Assembly (NCBI GenBank): GCA_011525745.1
Contig: WYBU01000087.1
Span: forward strand, 37,735 to 101,734
Reading direction: 5' to 3'
DNA: 64,000 bases
DNA from: Planctomycetaceae bacterium
GTDB taxonomy: Bacteria > Planctomycetota > Phycisphaerae > UBA1845 > UTPLA1
A program made the position numbers and the translations under genes. Positions within the stretch are counted from its first letter, which is position 1. Each line of letters opens with the position of its first letter. Under the pieces are notes generated by a model that saw only the letters and a program-made list of their open reading frames with translations, did no database searches and was not told where the DNA came from. Positions 53,256 through 62,224 of this stretch are shown in pieces.

Positions 53256-53694
53256 GACGCCCCTCCAGCGCCCACACAGTCATGCAGCACCGGTCCGCAC
53301 AGGGGACCCTGCCTGCGAAGCGGTCCGCACCGCGGACCCTGCACATGAGTGGCCGCAATGCACGTACCCAACGCAGCCGCGGCTTGATTCGTCCGCGAGA
53401 ATCGGCTGCCGGGCAATCGTGGCACGTTGTGAACGACGTTTTCGTAGCACGGCCGATCTGTAGCGGTTGTGCCGGTTGTTGACCTGGAGCAACAACGATG
53501 ATTTCCGGCTGCATCCGCGAAACGCACGGCAACGTACACGATATTGCACGGTCAATCGGGCGTTTTGAACGCTGCGCCGAGCAGACACGGCCAGGCCCTC
53601 GCGGGCGACGTTGTTCCACGTGTCGCCGTACGTTCGCGCGAGCGCTTGACGGCGCCACGCGATGAGCGCTTTCCGTCACGTGGGTCACAAGCCA
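53256..53694. other. Non-coding stretch with GGTCCGCAC / GCGGACC repeats
   Basis: About 440 bases with two close copies of a CGGTCCGCAC-(A/C)-GGGACCCTGC-type element (near 53291-53345) related to the tail of the block at 44642-44690. No gene or terminator is clear. Confidence 0.5.
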
Positions 53695-55002
53695 CTATTC
53701 CTCTTCCAGCAGCCCTTCTTCCATCCGGTCTTTGCAGATTTCGCGCAGCACCGACGTGGCGTAGCAGCCGGCCGGCAAAGTGAACTGCAATTCGATGAAC
53801 GGCCCGGCGTCATCGCCGCCGACGTCGACAAGCGGTTCTTCGGGCCGAAAGCGCAGCGCCCGCCGGCCGCCGTTGCATCGAAACAGGCCTGTGCGCGGTA
53901 AGTCGTCGGTGGCGCGGCCATGCCTTTGTATCACGCCCTGCTCGATGTGATCGGCATTGCCGCCGGGCCGCGTCATACGGTGACCGAAGAGCGGGCCGGT
54001 GGCGGAAATCTCGAAGCGGTCGGCGCGCGGCTGCTCGATCTCGGCGCTCTCAACGCGGAAGACCGCTCCGTTGTCGTGCTTGAAGGCCAGGTCGCCGTTG
54101 GCGACGCGATCCAGCTCGTCGACGCGCTCGGACAGCACTTCGTTGAACAGCCACGACTGCCAGGCCGAGACGTAGAACTCGAGCATTCGTCTTTCGAGTG
54201 AGAGGATGGCGCGACGGGCGTTGCCGTGCGTCTTCGCCATCACGCGACACACGCGCTGCGGCTCGCGGAAGCCGTAGGGCCACGCGCGGGCGGCGTCGTC
54301 GTAACGCCCCTGCCCGAACAACTGCCTCGCCCGCAGCACGGCGCCGGTGTCGGACGGACCGGGTCGCCCGGCAATCAACTCAACGGCGGTCTCGAAGTCG
54401 TCGTCGAGCAGCGCCTGGCCGATTTGCCACGTGTCTCCGCGTCCGCCGAAACGCTGACTGCCGAAATAATTCGGCACGCCGCGCTGCGCCAGCGTGTCCA
54501 TGACGCGGCGCACGTCTACGACGCGATCGAGGTCCGTCTCGCGCAGCTTGATTCGGAAGCGATTGCCGCGCAGATGTCCGATGCGCAGCTTGTTGCGATG
54601 GCGCGTCACCGACAGAATGCGGATGCGCGGAATGTCGAGGGCACGAACGCGATCGGGATCGACGCGCTCGATGCTGACGGTTTGGCGAGCGACCGCGCGG
54701 GCGTCCTTGAGACCGGCCACGCCGATCGCATGCCGCGGTAGCCCGAGCGCGCGAGCCAGGTCGTTGACTGCACGCATCGTCGCCAAGCCCGCTTTCTCGA
54801 AATGCACATAGACGTGCTCGCCCTCGCCGCAGGGTTCATAAAGGGGAAGTTCGTCGACCTCGAAGTCCTCGTATCGACGCTTGATGGCGGCCGGCAGCGC
54901 GGCAACGTCGCGCGTCAGGAAGGGCCAATGTACCGGGGACGACTGCGCGTTCGGCGTGGGAGTCGGCGGCGGCGTCTCGGGATGGGCCACGTCGGGGGGC
55001 AT
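53695..55002 (-). CDS. truD: tRNA pseudouridine(13) synthase TruD
   Basis: 435 residues. TruD converts U13 of tRNA (notably tRNA-Glu) to pseudouridine. The catalytic segment is GVAGLKDARAVARQTVS with Asp100, and the family blocks FEVDELPLYEPCGEGEHVYVHFEK, HLRGNRFRIKLR, GVPNYFGSQRFG and LQFTLPAGCYATSVLREI are present in order with the TRUD insertion domain between. AAGGAG precedes the ATG by nine bases. It is divergent from rnc. Confidence 0.95.
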   Translation of the reverse strand: MPPDVAHPETPPPTPTPNAQSSPVHWPFLTRDVAALPAAIKRRYEDFEVDELPLYEPCGEGEHVYVHFEKAGLATMRAVNDLARALGLPRHAIGVAGLKDARAVARQTVSIERVDPDRVRALDIPRIRILSVTRHRNKLRIGHLRGNRFRIKLRETDLDRVVDVRRVMDTLAQRGVPNYFGSQRFGGRGDTWQIGQALLDDDFETAVELIAGRPGPSDTGAVLRARQLFGQGRYDDAARAWPYGFREPQRVCRVMAKTHGNARRAILSLERRMLEFYVSAWQSWLFNEVLSERVDELDRVANGDLAFKHDNGAVFRVESAEIEQPRADRFEISATGPLFGHRMTRPGGNADHIEQGVIQRHGRATDDLPRTGLFRCNGGRRALRFRPEEPLVDVGGDDAGPFIELQFTLPAGCYATSVLREICKDRMEEGLLEEE

Positions 55003-55100
55003 GGTGCACGCTCCTTAAGGCCGGACGAGAAACACCGCGAAATCGTGACACGCGAGGCCTTTGATTCGGCCATGCCACGGCTCGCGGCGGTCAACTTCAT

Positions 55101-55129
55101 TTGACTCGCCTGCCGTCCGATAGTATAAG
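55101..55129 (+). promoter_or_regulatory. Near-consensus promoter of rnc
   Basis: TTGACT, 17-base spacer, TATAAG; the strongest promoter in the window. The predicted start near 55136 leaves a leader of about 128 bases before the ATG at 55264. Confidence 0.7.
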
Positions 55130-55263
55130 AAGAGAAGAGCCGATCACGTCGCGTCGTTCGCCGTGAAATGCGTCGTCGTGTGGGGGCCCTTGCCAAAATC
55201 CGTCCGCCCTGCGGTCGTGCGGATTTCGACATCGGCCCGCATGATCCGCGACTGGGCCGATGT

Positions 55264-55980
55264 ATGGAACTTCAGAATCTGTCCGCGGGCATCGAGTTCT
55301 GCCAGAACCTGTTGGGATATCAGTTCCGCACTCCCGATCTGTTGCGCGAGGCGCTGACGCACGCCAGCGTCGCGCCGACGCGCCAGGCCAGCAACGAGCG
55401 GCTGGAGTTCCTGGGCGACTCGGTGCTGGGGCTGATCGTCTGCCAGTATCTGTTCGAGACCTATCCCGACTATCTCGAGGGCGAGCTGACGAAGGTCAAG
55501 AGCGCGGTCGTCTCGCGTCGCACGTGCGCCGAAGTGGCCCGCGCCCTGGGGCTGCACGACGTGTTGGTGCTGGGGAAGGGGATGAACGAGCGCGCGCATC
55601 TGCCCTCGTCGCTGTGCGCCGCCGTTCTGGAGTCGATCATCGGGGCGCTGTACCTCGACGCCGGGCTGGAAGTGACGCGTGAGTTCGTGCTCAAGTGCAT
55701 GATGCCGCACATCGAAGAGAGCGTGCACTGCGAGCATCAGCGCAACTACAAATCGCAGCTCCAGCAGCACGCCCAGAAGGTGCTGGGCGTCACGCCGGTG
55801 TACGAAGTCCTCGACGAAAAAGGTCCGGATCACAGCAAGTGCTTCGAAATCGCCGTGTGCATCAACGGGCGGCGCTTTCCGTCGGCCTGGGGACGTTCCA
55901 AGAAAGAGGCCGAACAGAAGGCGGCGCTGTCGGCGCTGAAGGACCTGGAAGTCGTGTCCGCCGACACGGAGGAAGCGTAA
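55264..55980 (+). CDS. rnc: Ribonuclease III
   Basis: 238 residues, normal length. The RNase III signature NERLEFLGDSVLGLI and the second acidic cluster ESIIGALYLDAG form the Mg-dependent active site; a double-stranded RNA-binding domain (NYKSQLQQHAQ...GRSKKEAEQKAALSALKDLE) follows. It matures rRNA and cuts structured mRNAs. The ATG at 55264 gives the usual N-terminus; an upstream in-frame ATG (55168) would add about 32 atypical residues. RNase III often cuts its own leader, so the roughly 128-base leader may be regulatory (inference). Confidence 0.95.
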   Translation: MELQNLSAGIEFCQNLLGYQFRTPDLLREALTHASVAPTRQASNERLEFLGDSVLGLIVCQYLFETYPDYLEGELTKVKSAVVSRRTCAEVARALGLHDVLVLGKGMNERAHLPSSLCAAVLESIIGALYLDAGLEVTREFVLKCMMPHIEESVHCEHQRNYKSQLQQHAQKVLGVTPVYEVLDEKGPDHSKCFEIAVCINGRRFPSAWGRSKKEAEQKAALSALKDLEVVSADTEEA

Positions 55981-56308
55981 GTCGCGCGGCACGGGCATTC
56001 GGCCCGTGAATGTAGCACAGCCGCCCAAGAGTGTGTCGCGTGGCACGGGCTTGTAGCCCGTGCGAATCAGCACCCGCCGCGCCAGCGGCGCGATGGCGTA
56101 AGCGATCCGCACAAACACCGCTGTCTCGAACCGCCGCGCCCGAACGCGAAAACGTGACGCGTTTTTCGGATTCTTATCATCGAGAACCCACCGCTTCGCG
56201 GCGGGCCGCGCGCTGGCGCCTGCGGCTCGGCTCATTCCGCACGTCTGAGGCGACCCGCGGCGCTCCCTTCACGCTCCCGCCCTGGTCGCGTTCAGGGTCG
56301 CGGTTCGG
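55981..56308. repeat. Repeat cluster after rnc, including an R2 copy
   Basis: Two hairpins of the GGCACGGGC-N-GCCCGTG kind (55987-56008 and 56044-56062) flank a half R4 palindrome (GCACAGCCGCCC). The last 48 bases (56261-56308) are an R2 copy that ends exactly at the stop codon of the sulfatase (56309-56311). No gene. Confidence 0.75.
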
Positions 56309-57784
56309 TCAAGGCCGGGCGGCCTTCCAGCCGGCTTCGAGAATCCGCCGCATTTCCGCCACTGTCGCCGCGTACGCCGGATCGTTCGCCAGATTGACGT
56401 ATTCGTGCGGATCGCTTGCGTGATCGTATAACTCGAACGCTTGCCCTTCGCCCCAGTCGTTGAAGCGGTAGCGCTCGGTCCGCACGCTGCGACCCATGAT
56501 GTCGCCGCGGCGGCGAATCTGGCTGAACGCAGCGCGCTTCCACGGCCGTTCGACGTCATCCAACACGGGCGCCAGACTGTCCGCCTCCACGCGCTCGATC
56601 GGCGGCAGGCCGCACAGCTCGATCAGCGTGGGAAACAGGTCGATCAGCTCCACCAGCCGCGGTGAAACCGCGCCGCGCGATCGGCCGGGGGCGACGATGA
56701 CTAACGGTACGCGCAGCGCTTCTTCGAACAGGAATTCCTTGCGCCACAACCCGCCGTGCTGACCGGTGAGAAACCCGTGATCGCCGAGGAAAACGACGAT
56801 CGTTCGATCGCTCAGCCCCAAGCGGTCCAGCGCGTCGATCAGCAAGCCGACCTGCGCATCCATGAATGAGATGCCGGCGTAATAGGCTGCCATGAATTGC
56901 CGGCGTTTTGGCGGCGTAAACCCCTGAGGGAAGTATTCGAACCGCGCGATCTCGGGAATATCCGCGGCGTCGTCCGCCGGCTCGTCGGGCAGGGCGATCA
57001 GCGGGGGCGGATAGAGATCGAAGTACTTGCGCGGCGCGTTGAACGGCTCGTGCGGTCGGTTGAGACCCACCGACAGGAAGAACGGTGACGCTTTTTCGCG
57101 TTCCAGAAAACGCACGGCCGCTCGGGCGATTTGACCATCCTTCTCGGCGGAATCATCGCGCGACGTGGCGGCCCATTTCAGTGGCAGCGTCGTCGGCGTC
57201 GGACGCGAGGTCGTTTCGTCGCGCGGACGCCTGGGCCAAGGCGGCGCGGTCCCTTCGTCCCAGCTCAACAGGTGCTCGAACGGCTCATGCATTACCTTTC
57301 CGAAACGCCCGGTACGATAGCCGTGCTGACGAAAGTACTCGGGCAGAAACACCGCGTCGGGTATGTTTTCGTTGGGCGCCACCCAGTTTCCATAGAGCTT
57401 GAGCGTGTCCGGGCGCAGGCCGGTCAACATCGACGCACGCGACGGATTGCACAGCGGAAACTGACAATAGGCCCGATCGAACCGCACGCCGCGCGCGGCG
57501 AGCCGGTCGATGTGCGGCGACTTAACCTGCGGATGACCGTAACAACCCAGATCCGTATTGAGATCGTCCGAAATGATGAGCAGCACGTTGTAAGGCGCCT
57601 GCGGCGTGGATGGCGGCGGTTGAGTTGCTGACGAGCGAACCGCAGGCGCGGCAGCCGAAGACGTGGGCGCAACATCCGGTTTCGGCGTGCAGCCATATAG
57701 GCAGGCGCACGCCGCGATGCCCGCGATTGCGCGCCTGCGCGAGAAGCGACGCACATTCCAACAGCGCTTTTTTCCCATGTCCAT
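56309..57784 (-). CDS. Sulfatase lipoprotein, iduronate-2-sulfatase-like
   Basis: 491 residues. A signal ending in LYGC marks a lipoprotein. The sulfatase active site is present: metal-binding ISDDLN near the start of the domain and the formylglycine motif C-x-P-S-R as LCNPSRASMLTG, plus VFLGDHGFLTGQHG downstream. The cysteine is converted to formylglycine by a sulfatase-modifying enzyme not seen here. The family removes sulfate esters, typically from polysaccharides. The ATG at 57784 or 57778 fits; both follow a weak GGG site. It is followed by an R2 copy flush with the stop. Confidence 0.92.
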   Translation of the reverse strand: MDMGKKRCWNVRRFSRRRAIAGIAACACLYGCTPKPDVAPTSSAAAPAVRSSATQPPPSTPQAPYNVLLIISDDLNTDLGCYGHPQVKSPHIDRLAARGVRFDRAYCQFPLCNPSRASMLTGLRPDTLKLYGNWVAPNENIPDAVFLPEYFRQHGYRTGRFGKVMHEPFEHLLSWDEGTAPPWPRRPRDETTSRPTPTTLPLKWAATSRDDSAEKDGQIARAAVRFLEREKASPFFLSVGLNRPHEPFNAPRKYFDLYPPPLIALPDEPADDAADIPEIARFEYFPQGFTPPKRRQFMAAYYAGISFMDAQVGLLIDALDRLGLSDRTIVVFLGDHGFLTGQHGGLWRKEFLFEEALRVPLVIVAPGRSRGAVSPRLVELIDLFPTLIELCGLPPIERVEADSLAPVLDDVERPWKRAAFSQIRRRGDIMGRSVRTERYRFNDWGEGQAFELYDHASDPHEYVNLANDPAYAATVAEMRRILEAGWKAARP

Positions 57785-57867
57785 CGTGGGGACCCTGCCG
57801 ATCTGCAAACCCTGGGCGGTATACGCCGCTGAATCACAGGCCGATTGCGCTGGTGTACACGCACGCG

Positions 57868-58398
57868 CTACGATTCGCCGGCCGCCTCGATGTCCGCCAT
57901 CGTCAGCAGCGCCGCGAACGCGTATCCGGCCGATTCGATGTTCTGGCGCGCCCCTTCCTGCCGGTCGATGACCGCGACGATTTTCTCGATGACTGCCCCC
58001 GCATCCTTCAGCGCCGCGGCCGCCTCCAGCACCTGCCCGCCGGTCGTGGCCACGTCCTCGACGAGAAGCACGACGTCCCCGGCCGTCAGGGCGCCTTCGA
58101 ACGGCTTCGCCGTGCCGTAGTCTTTCTTGCGGTTACGTACGATGACGAAGGGCCTGCCGCTGGCCAGGCTGGTCGCGGCGGCCAGTGGCACGCCGCCGAG
58201 TTCCGCGCCGGCAATGCGCGTGGTGCGCGGCGAGAGGTGTGCCGCCATCAGCCGCCCGACGGCCGCCAGCACGTCGGGCTGGGTCTCGAACAGGTATTTG
58301 TCGAGATAGACGTTGCTCTTTCGACCGGAGCGCAGCGTGAATTCGCCGCGCAGATAGGCCGTCTGCCGAATGCGCCGCGCCAGTTCATTCAGATCCAT
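57868..58398 (-). CDS. pyrE: Orotate phosphoribosyltransferase
   Basis: 176 residues. It joins orotate and PRPP to orotidine monophosphate in pyrimidine synthesis. The PRPP-binding loop VVLLVEDVATTGGQVLEA is unmistakable, with GEFTLRSGRKSNVYLDKY (substrate loop), AGAELGGVPLAAA and FVIVRNRKKDYGTAKPFEG (active-site lysines) in order. The ATG at 58398 is fixed by CAGGAG seven bases upstream. The sulfatase starts about 80 bases downstream on the same strand. Confidence 0.95.
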   Translation of the reverse strand: MDLNELARRIRQTAYLRGEFTLRSGRKSNVYLDKYLFETQPDVLAAVGRLMAAHLSPRTTRIAGAELGGVPLAAATSLASGRPFVIVRNRKKDYGTAKPFEGALTAGDVVLLVEDVATTGGQVLEAAAALKDAGAVIEKIVAVIDRQEGARQNIESAGYAFAALLTMADIEAAGES

Positions 58399-58646
58399 CT
58401 GCACACTCCTGATCGTCGCGGGTGAAACGCAATCCATGAGCCGTCAGCGGTCAGCCGTCCGCCGTCAGCCATCAGCCGAAGCCATAAGCCGTAAGCTCAA
58501 GGCGGTTGTCAGTTGCCAGTTGGTAGTCGCGGGTTTCCAATCTCAGATATCACATCCAGAATCTCAAACTAGAGATGCGAGATCCGAAATCCTCAATCGC
58601 TATCCCGATCCCAATCCCCCAATCCCTTTGTCGCTTCGTCGCTTTT
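58399..58646. other. Low-complexity gap
   Basis: 248 bases of repeated short words (CCGTCAGCGGTCAGCCGTC, AGATGCGAGATCCG, CAATCGCTATCCCGATCC), of the same type as 11399-11692. No gene. Confidence 0.5.
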
Positions 58647-59147
58647 TTACCCCCCGTCTTGCGCCGGCTGGCATTCATCTGCGGCGGATAGATGCGCGTG
58701 AACGATTCGCCAGTTTCCGCCGGACCTCACCAGCACGAATGTCGCCCGGTTGGCGAACGACTCCCTCGGCAACACCCCGCCGACGGTTCCGTGAAGAATC
58801 GCGGTGACCAGCACGACATCAGTCGCCAGCGGCGCCGCACGCACGTCCTCGAAACGCATCCGAGGCTCCGAGAGATTCCGCAGTATGAGGTTCTCAATGC
58901 GCGCCTGATCGGCGTTCAAAAGGCCGGATGAAACGGCGTCGAACTGGCCGAAACGAGGATCGTCCAGCGCCAGCAGATCGTTCATCCTCTGTGGCGACCG
59001 CGTCTCGTAGGAGCGCGCGTAACGGTCGAGCGCCTCCCGTGCCGCGGAGTCGGCCGCCGACTGGGACATCGAACAGCCGCCGGCGGCAATCGCGACGGTC
59101 CCAAGTGTACACGCACGACGCGCCATCATTTGAGCAGTTCGCAACAT
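58647..59147 (-). CDS. NTF2-like (SnoaL/DUF4440-type) lipoprotein
   Basis: 166 residues. The signal ends in AAGGC, a lipobox. The remainder has the NTF2-like alpha+beta pattern, with an opening helix (AREALDRYARSYETRSPQRM) and the closing strands ATFVLVRSGGNWRIVHAHLS. Such domains bind small molecules or act as simple enzymes; no catalytic residues can be assigned. The ATG at 59147 follows GAGG; much of the longer upstream frame is not protein-like. Confidence 0.7.
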   Translation of the reverse strand: MLRTAQMMARRACTLGTVAIAAGGCSMSQSAADSAAREALDRYARSYETRSPQRMNDLLALDDPRFGQFDAVSSGLLNADQARIENLILRNLSEPRMRFEDVRAAPLATDVVLVTAILHGTVGGVLPRESFANRATFVLVRSGGNWRIVHAHLSAADECQPAQDGG

Positions 59148-59359
59148 GGGGAATTGCCTCACTTTCCGAACGCGGTTCGCGTATTCATGGCGCCGATGAA
59201 GCGCCGGACGACAGATTGTCATTAACACGAAGGCGGGTATCCAGCGACACACACGTTCGCCGCACCGTCGCGGCAGATTGATCGAAACAACGAACCGAAA
59301 GCCGGCGCCGCACGCCGGCTCTGGCTCCCGCGTGCGTGCGGACACGGTGCTGACCACGC

Positions 59360-60931
59360 TCATACGTCGATTCGCGGCCGCATTCTCGGCACGCGTGAGA
59401 ATCGCTTGCGCAACGGACCAATCACGTCGCCAAGGAACGAGTCGACTTGCCGCGGCGCCAGGCCGATGTGACGTTTCACGTCGAACACTTCGTCCCATGA
59501 CACGTCGGCGAATACTTCATCTCGGCGCAGACGCTCCGGCAGATCGTTGGCCGCGCCCTGCTCGTACACGCGCTTCGCCGCGGCGAGCGCATGGCCCCGT
59601 AATCGCTCGTGCAATGACTGTCGATCGCCGCCGGCCTTCGCCGCCGCCATCATGACCGCCTCGGTCGCCAGGAACGGCAACTCGGCTTCGAGCCGGGCGC
59701 GCATGACGCGCGGGAAAACCACCAGGCCGCGCGAGACGTGCAGCACGATTTGCAGCATGCCGTCGGTCGCCAGGAACGCCTCCGGCACGATCAGCCGCTT
59801 GTTGCTTGAATCATCCAGCGTTCGTTCCAGCCATTGCTCGGCCGCCGTCTGCCAGGCCGATTGCGACAGGCAAATGACGAATCGCGACAGGCCGGTCGCG
59901 CGTTCACACAACATCGGATTGCGCTTATACGGCATGGCCGAACTGCCGACCTGGCCGCGCTCGAACGGTTCGGCGACTTCGCGCAGATTGGCCAGCAGGC
60001 GAACGTCGTTGGCGAACTTGTGGACCGACGCCGCCACGCCGGCCAGCGCGGCCATCACGCGGCCGTCGGTTTTGCGCGAATAGGTCTGGCCGGTGACCGG
60101 TTCGATGCGCTCGAAGCCGAGCTTCTTCGCGACGGCCGTTTCGATCCGCTCCACTCGGCGCGCCGCCCGGTCGAGCGCCCGGTCGCGGGCGCGTTGCTGC
60201 GTCGTTTCGTCGCCGGCCAGTTGCAGGAAGCTGGCCTGAGTGCCGGTCGCTCCGCGAATTCCGCGAAACGCCAGGCCGCGCTCCAGCCGGTCGATCTCTT
60301 CCAGATCGCCCAGGAAGTCCCAACACCACAGCGCCGCGCGCTTGCCGAGCGTCGTCGGCTGGGCGGGCTGGTAGTGCGTGAAACCGACGCAGGGCAGATC
60401 GCGATATTTCTTCGCCAGATCGGCCAGCGCGACGACGACGTTGAGCAGCCAGTCGCGCACGCGCCGCAGCGCCTCGCGCATCAGCCACAAATCGGCGTTG
60501 TCGACGATGTCCATGCTCGTCGCGCCGAGGTGCAGAACCGGCCGTGCGATCGGGGCGACGTCGGCGTAGGCGTGCAGATGCGCCATCAGGTCGTGCCGTG
60601 TGCGCCGCTCATGTCTTGCAGCGGCTGCCAGGTCGATTTTCTCAAGGCCGGCGCGCAGGGCACGAATCTGCGTCGTTGTGATCGGCAGGCCCGCTTCGCG
60701 CTGCGCCTCGGCCAGCGCCAGCCACACGCGCCGCCACGTCAGCGCCCGGCATCGCGGCGAGAACAGCGCCGCCATTTCAGGCGAGGCGTTTCGCATCACG
60801 AGCGGGCTGACGTAGTGATCACCGGCCGCAGCGCCGCGAGAAGTCGGACGATCCGTCGCGACGCGACGGCGGGTCTTGGCTGCGCTTCGTTTCCAACGGT
60901 CGGCCAACTTGAATCTCCACACCAATGACAT
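59360..60931 (-). CDS. purB: Adenylosuccinate lyase, eukaryote-like type
   Basis: 523 residues. It cleaves SAICAR and adenylosuccinate in purine synthesis. The lyase signature is SSAMPYKRNPM, with THYQPAQPTTLGKR and TGTQASFLQL upstream and ERTLDDSSNKR downstream. These and the opening YVSPLVMRNASPEMAALFS closely track the animal enzyme as I remember it, more than typical bacterial PurB. The first ~45 residues before that block are basic and probably not all real; the ATG at 60931 immediately follows an R2 repeat and no later ATG keeps the YxSP block, so the start is uncertain. Confidence 0.92.
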   Translation of the reverse strand: MSLVWRFKLADRWKRSAAKTRRRVATDRPTSRGAAAGDHYVSPLVMRNASPEMAALFSPRCRALTWRRVWLALAEAQREAGLPITTTQIRALRAGLEKIDLAAAARHERRTRHDLMAHLHAYADVAPIARPVLHLGATSMDIVDNADLWLMREALRRVRDWLLNVVVALADLAKKYRDLPCVGFTHYQPAQPTTLGKRAALWCWDFLGDLEEIDRLERGLAFRGIRGATGTQASFLQLAGDETTQQRARDRALDRAARRVERIETAVAKKLGFERIEPVTGQTYSRKTDGRVMAALAGVAASVHKFANDVRLLANLREVAEPFERGQVGSSAMPYKRNPMLCERATGLSRFVICLSQSAWQTAAEQWLERTLDDSSNKRLIVPEAFLATDGMLQIVLHVSRGLVVFPRVMRARLEAELPFLATEAVMMAAAKAGGDRQSLHERLRGHALAAAKRVYEQGAANDLPERLRRDEVFADVSWDEVFDVKRHIGLAPRQVDSFLGDVIGPLRKRFSRVPRMRPRIDV

Positions 60932-60979
60932 CCGAGCCGCGAGCCTGAACGCGACCAAGGCGGGAACGTGAAGGGAGCG
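60932..60979 (-). repeat. Dispersed repeat R2, 48-bp copy flush with purB start
   Basis: Minus-strand copy of the 48-bp R2 unit (matches 56261-56308 at nearly all positions). Its last base directly touches the purB ATG at 60931. Confidence 0.8.
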
Positions 60980-61076
60980 CCTGAAAACGCCGCGTCGCGA
61001 TGGGGCATCTCGGATTCACAGGTTCGGCGCGGCACTCCCGACTTCGAGCCGTCAGCTTCGATGTTGCGTCACCTGC

Positions 61077-61212
61077 CGCTCCCTCACGGTCGCAGTTCGG
61101 TTTACGCGGTCGCTCCCTCACGGTCGCGGTTCGGTTTTCGCGGCCGCTCCCTCACGGTCGCGGTTCGGTTTACGCGGCCGCTCTCTCACAATCGCGGTTC
61201 CGTTCACGACCG
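61077..61212 (+). repeat. Four 34-bp tandem repeats ending at a stop codon
   Basis: Units at 61077, 61111, 61145 and 61179, each CGCTCCCTCACGGTCGCGG followed by TTCGGTTTACGCGG-like bases. The core equals the arm of the R5 inverted repeat. The array ends two bases before the stop codon of the minus-strand peptidase gene. Confidence 0.9.
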
Positions 61213-61213
61213 T

Positions 61214-62224
61214 TCACAGCCCCGCCAACGTCCGCAGGAACGCGCGATATCGCTTTTCGAAGTCATCGAGATCGTGCGTGACGTAGAACCGGAAAACCGC
61301 TTCATCCGCCGAAATCAACTGTTCGTCCGTGGCTACCGACGCCGTGCGCGCCAGTCGGCCGGCCTGGCGCATTTGTTCGGTGCCGATTTCCGCCAGTAGT
61401 CGTCCGAAGCCGACGCTGTCCGGATTCACGCGCGGCGACTCCTGCAAGTACAACAGCAGTCCCCACAACTGCGCGTAGTACGACTGCGTGCGCACCTCGC
61501 CGCCGCGCACCGCGCTGCCGGCGTCCATGGTCAGCAGTTCGCTCAGCGGAATGATGCGGTCCTTTTCCAGCGCTTCCCGCAGATTCTGGCGGCGGATTGT
61601 GTTGGCCTTCGGATCGAAGACCGGCCAGCCGTGCTTGTCGAGGTCGAACGCCTCGAATTGACAGGCCAGCCCCTCGTTGAGCCACGCCGGCACGCCGCGG
61701 CGGCCCGACATCGTCAGGTACTGATGAAACCCCTCGTGCGCCAGAATGGAAAGCGTCGGACCGCGCTTTGAATAGTGCAGCACGGTGACGCCGTCCTCTT
61801 CGTAGCCGCCCGAGCGAATCTTCAGGTACGTGGCGGCGCGCGGGCCGGTCGTCTGGCGCGTGAAGCGCTCCCATTCCATGCGGCTGGCGAACAGATAGAT
61901 CTTCATGCGCTCGCCGGGCGGAGCATCCTGCGGGATCAGCTTCTGGTACTCGGTGAATGCCGTTTCCAGCACGCGCGGGGCCAGCTCCAGAAACACGCGA
62001 TCGGTGCAGGTCGTGTGAAGCTGATAGTGCGGGGTCTTCAGCACCGTTCCCGGCGTCCGGCCGAAGGACCACTCCTCGCGCTCGACGACCACGGCCGGCC
62101 GCGCGACGAGGGCGTCGCACCCGGCGGAGCAGAGAAGCAGCAGAAACGGTAATACGCCCGGCAGGTGCAGCGCCGGCCGCGAACGGTGACGAGAAGCTCG
62201 TTCAGTGGGTCGGTCTGCGTGCAT
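61214..62224 (-). CDS. Lipoprotein with DUF1570-like gluzincin domain
   Basis: 336 residues. A signal ending in SAGC marks a lipoprotein. The zinc-peptidase motif HEGFH lies in LSILAHEGFHQYLTM, followed after about 20 residues by PAWLNEGLACQFE, whose glutamate is the expected third ligand of the gluzincin/MA clan. The rest resembles DUF1570, common in planctomycetes. Substrate unknown. The ATG at 62224 begins just before the signal peptide; the frame remains open upstream through repeat sequence but is not protein-like. Confidence 0.82.
   Translation of the reverse strand: MHADRPTERASRHRSRPALHLPGVLPFLLLLCSAGCDALVARPAVVVEREEWSFGRTPGTVLKTPHYQLHTTCTDRVFLELAPRVLETAFTEYQKLIPQDAPPGERMKIYLFASRMEWERFTRQTTGPRAATYLKIRSGGYEEDGVTVLHYSKRGPTLSILAHEGFHQYLTMSGRRGVPAWLNEGLACQFEAFDLDKHGWPVFDPKANTIRRQNLREALEKDRIIPLSELLTMDAGSAVRGGEVRTQSYYAQLWGLLLYLQESPRVNPDSVGFGRLLAEIGTEQMRQAGRLARTASVATDEQLISADEAVFRFYVTHDLDDFEKRYRAFLRTLAGL

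Noticed and set aside
53280..53590. Several overlapping small frames on both strands
   Set aside because: Repeat-derived, without start signals; no family likeness.
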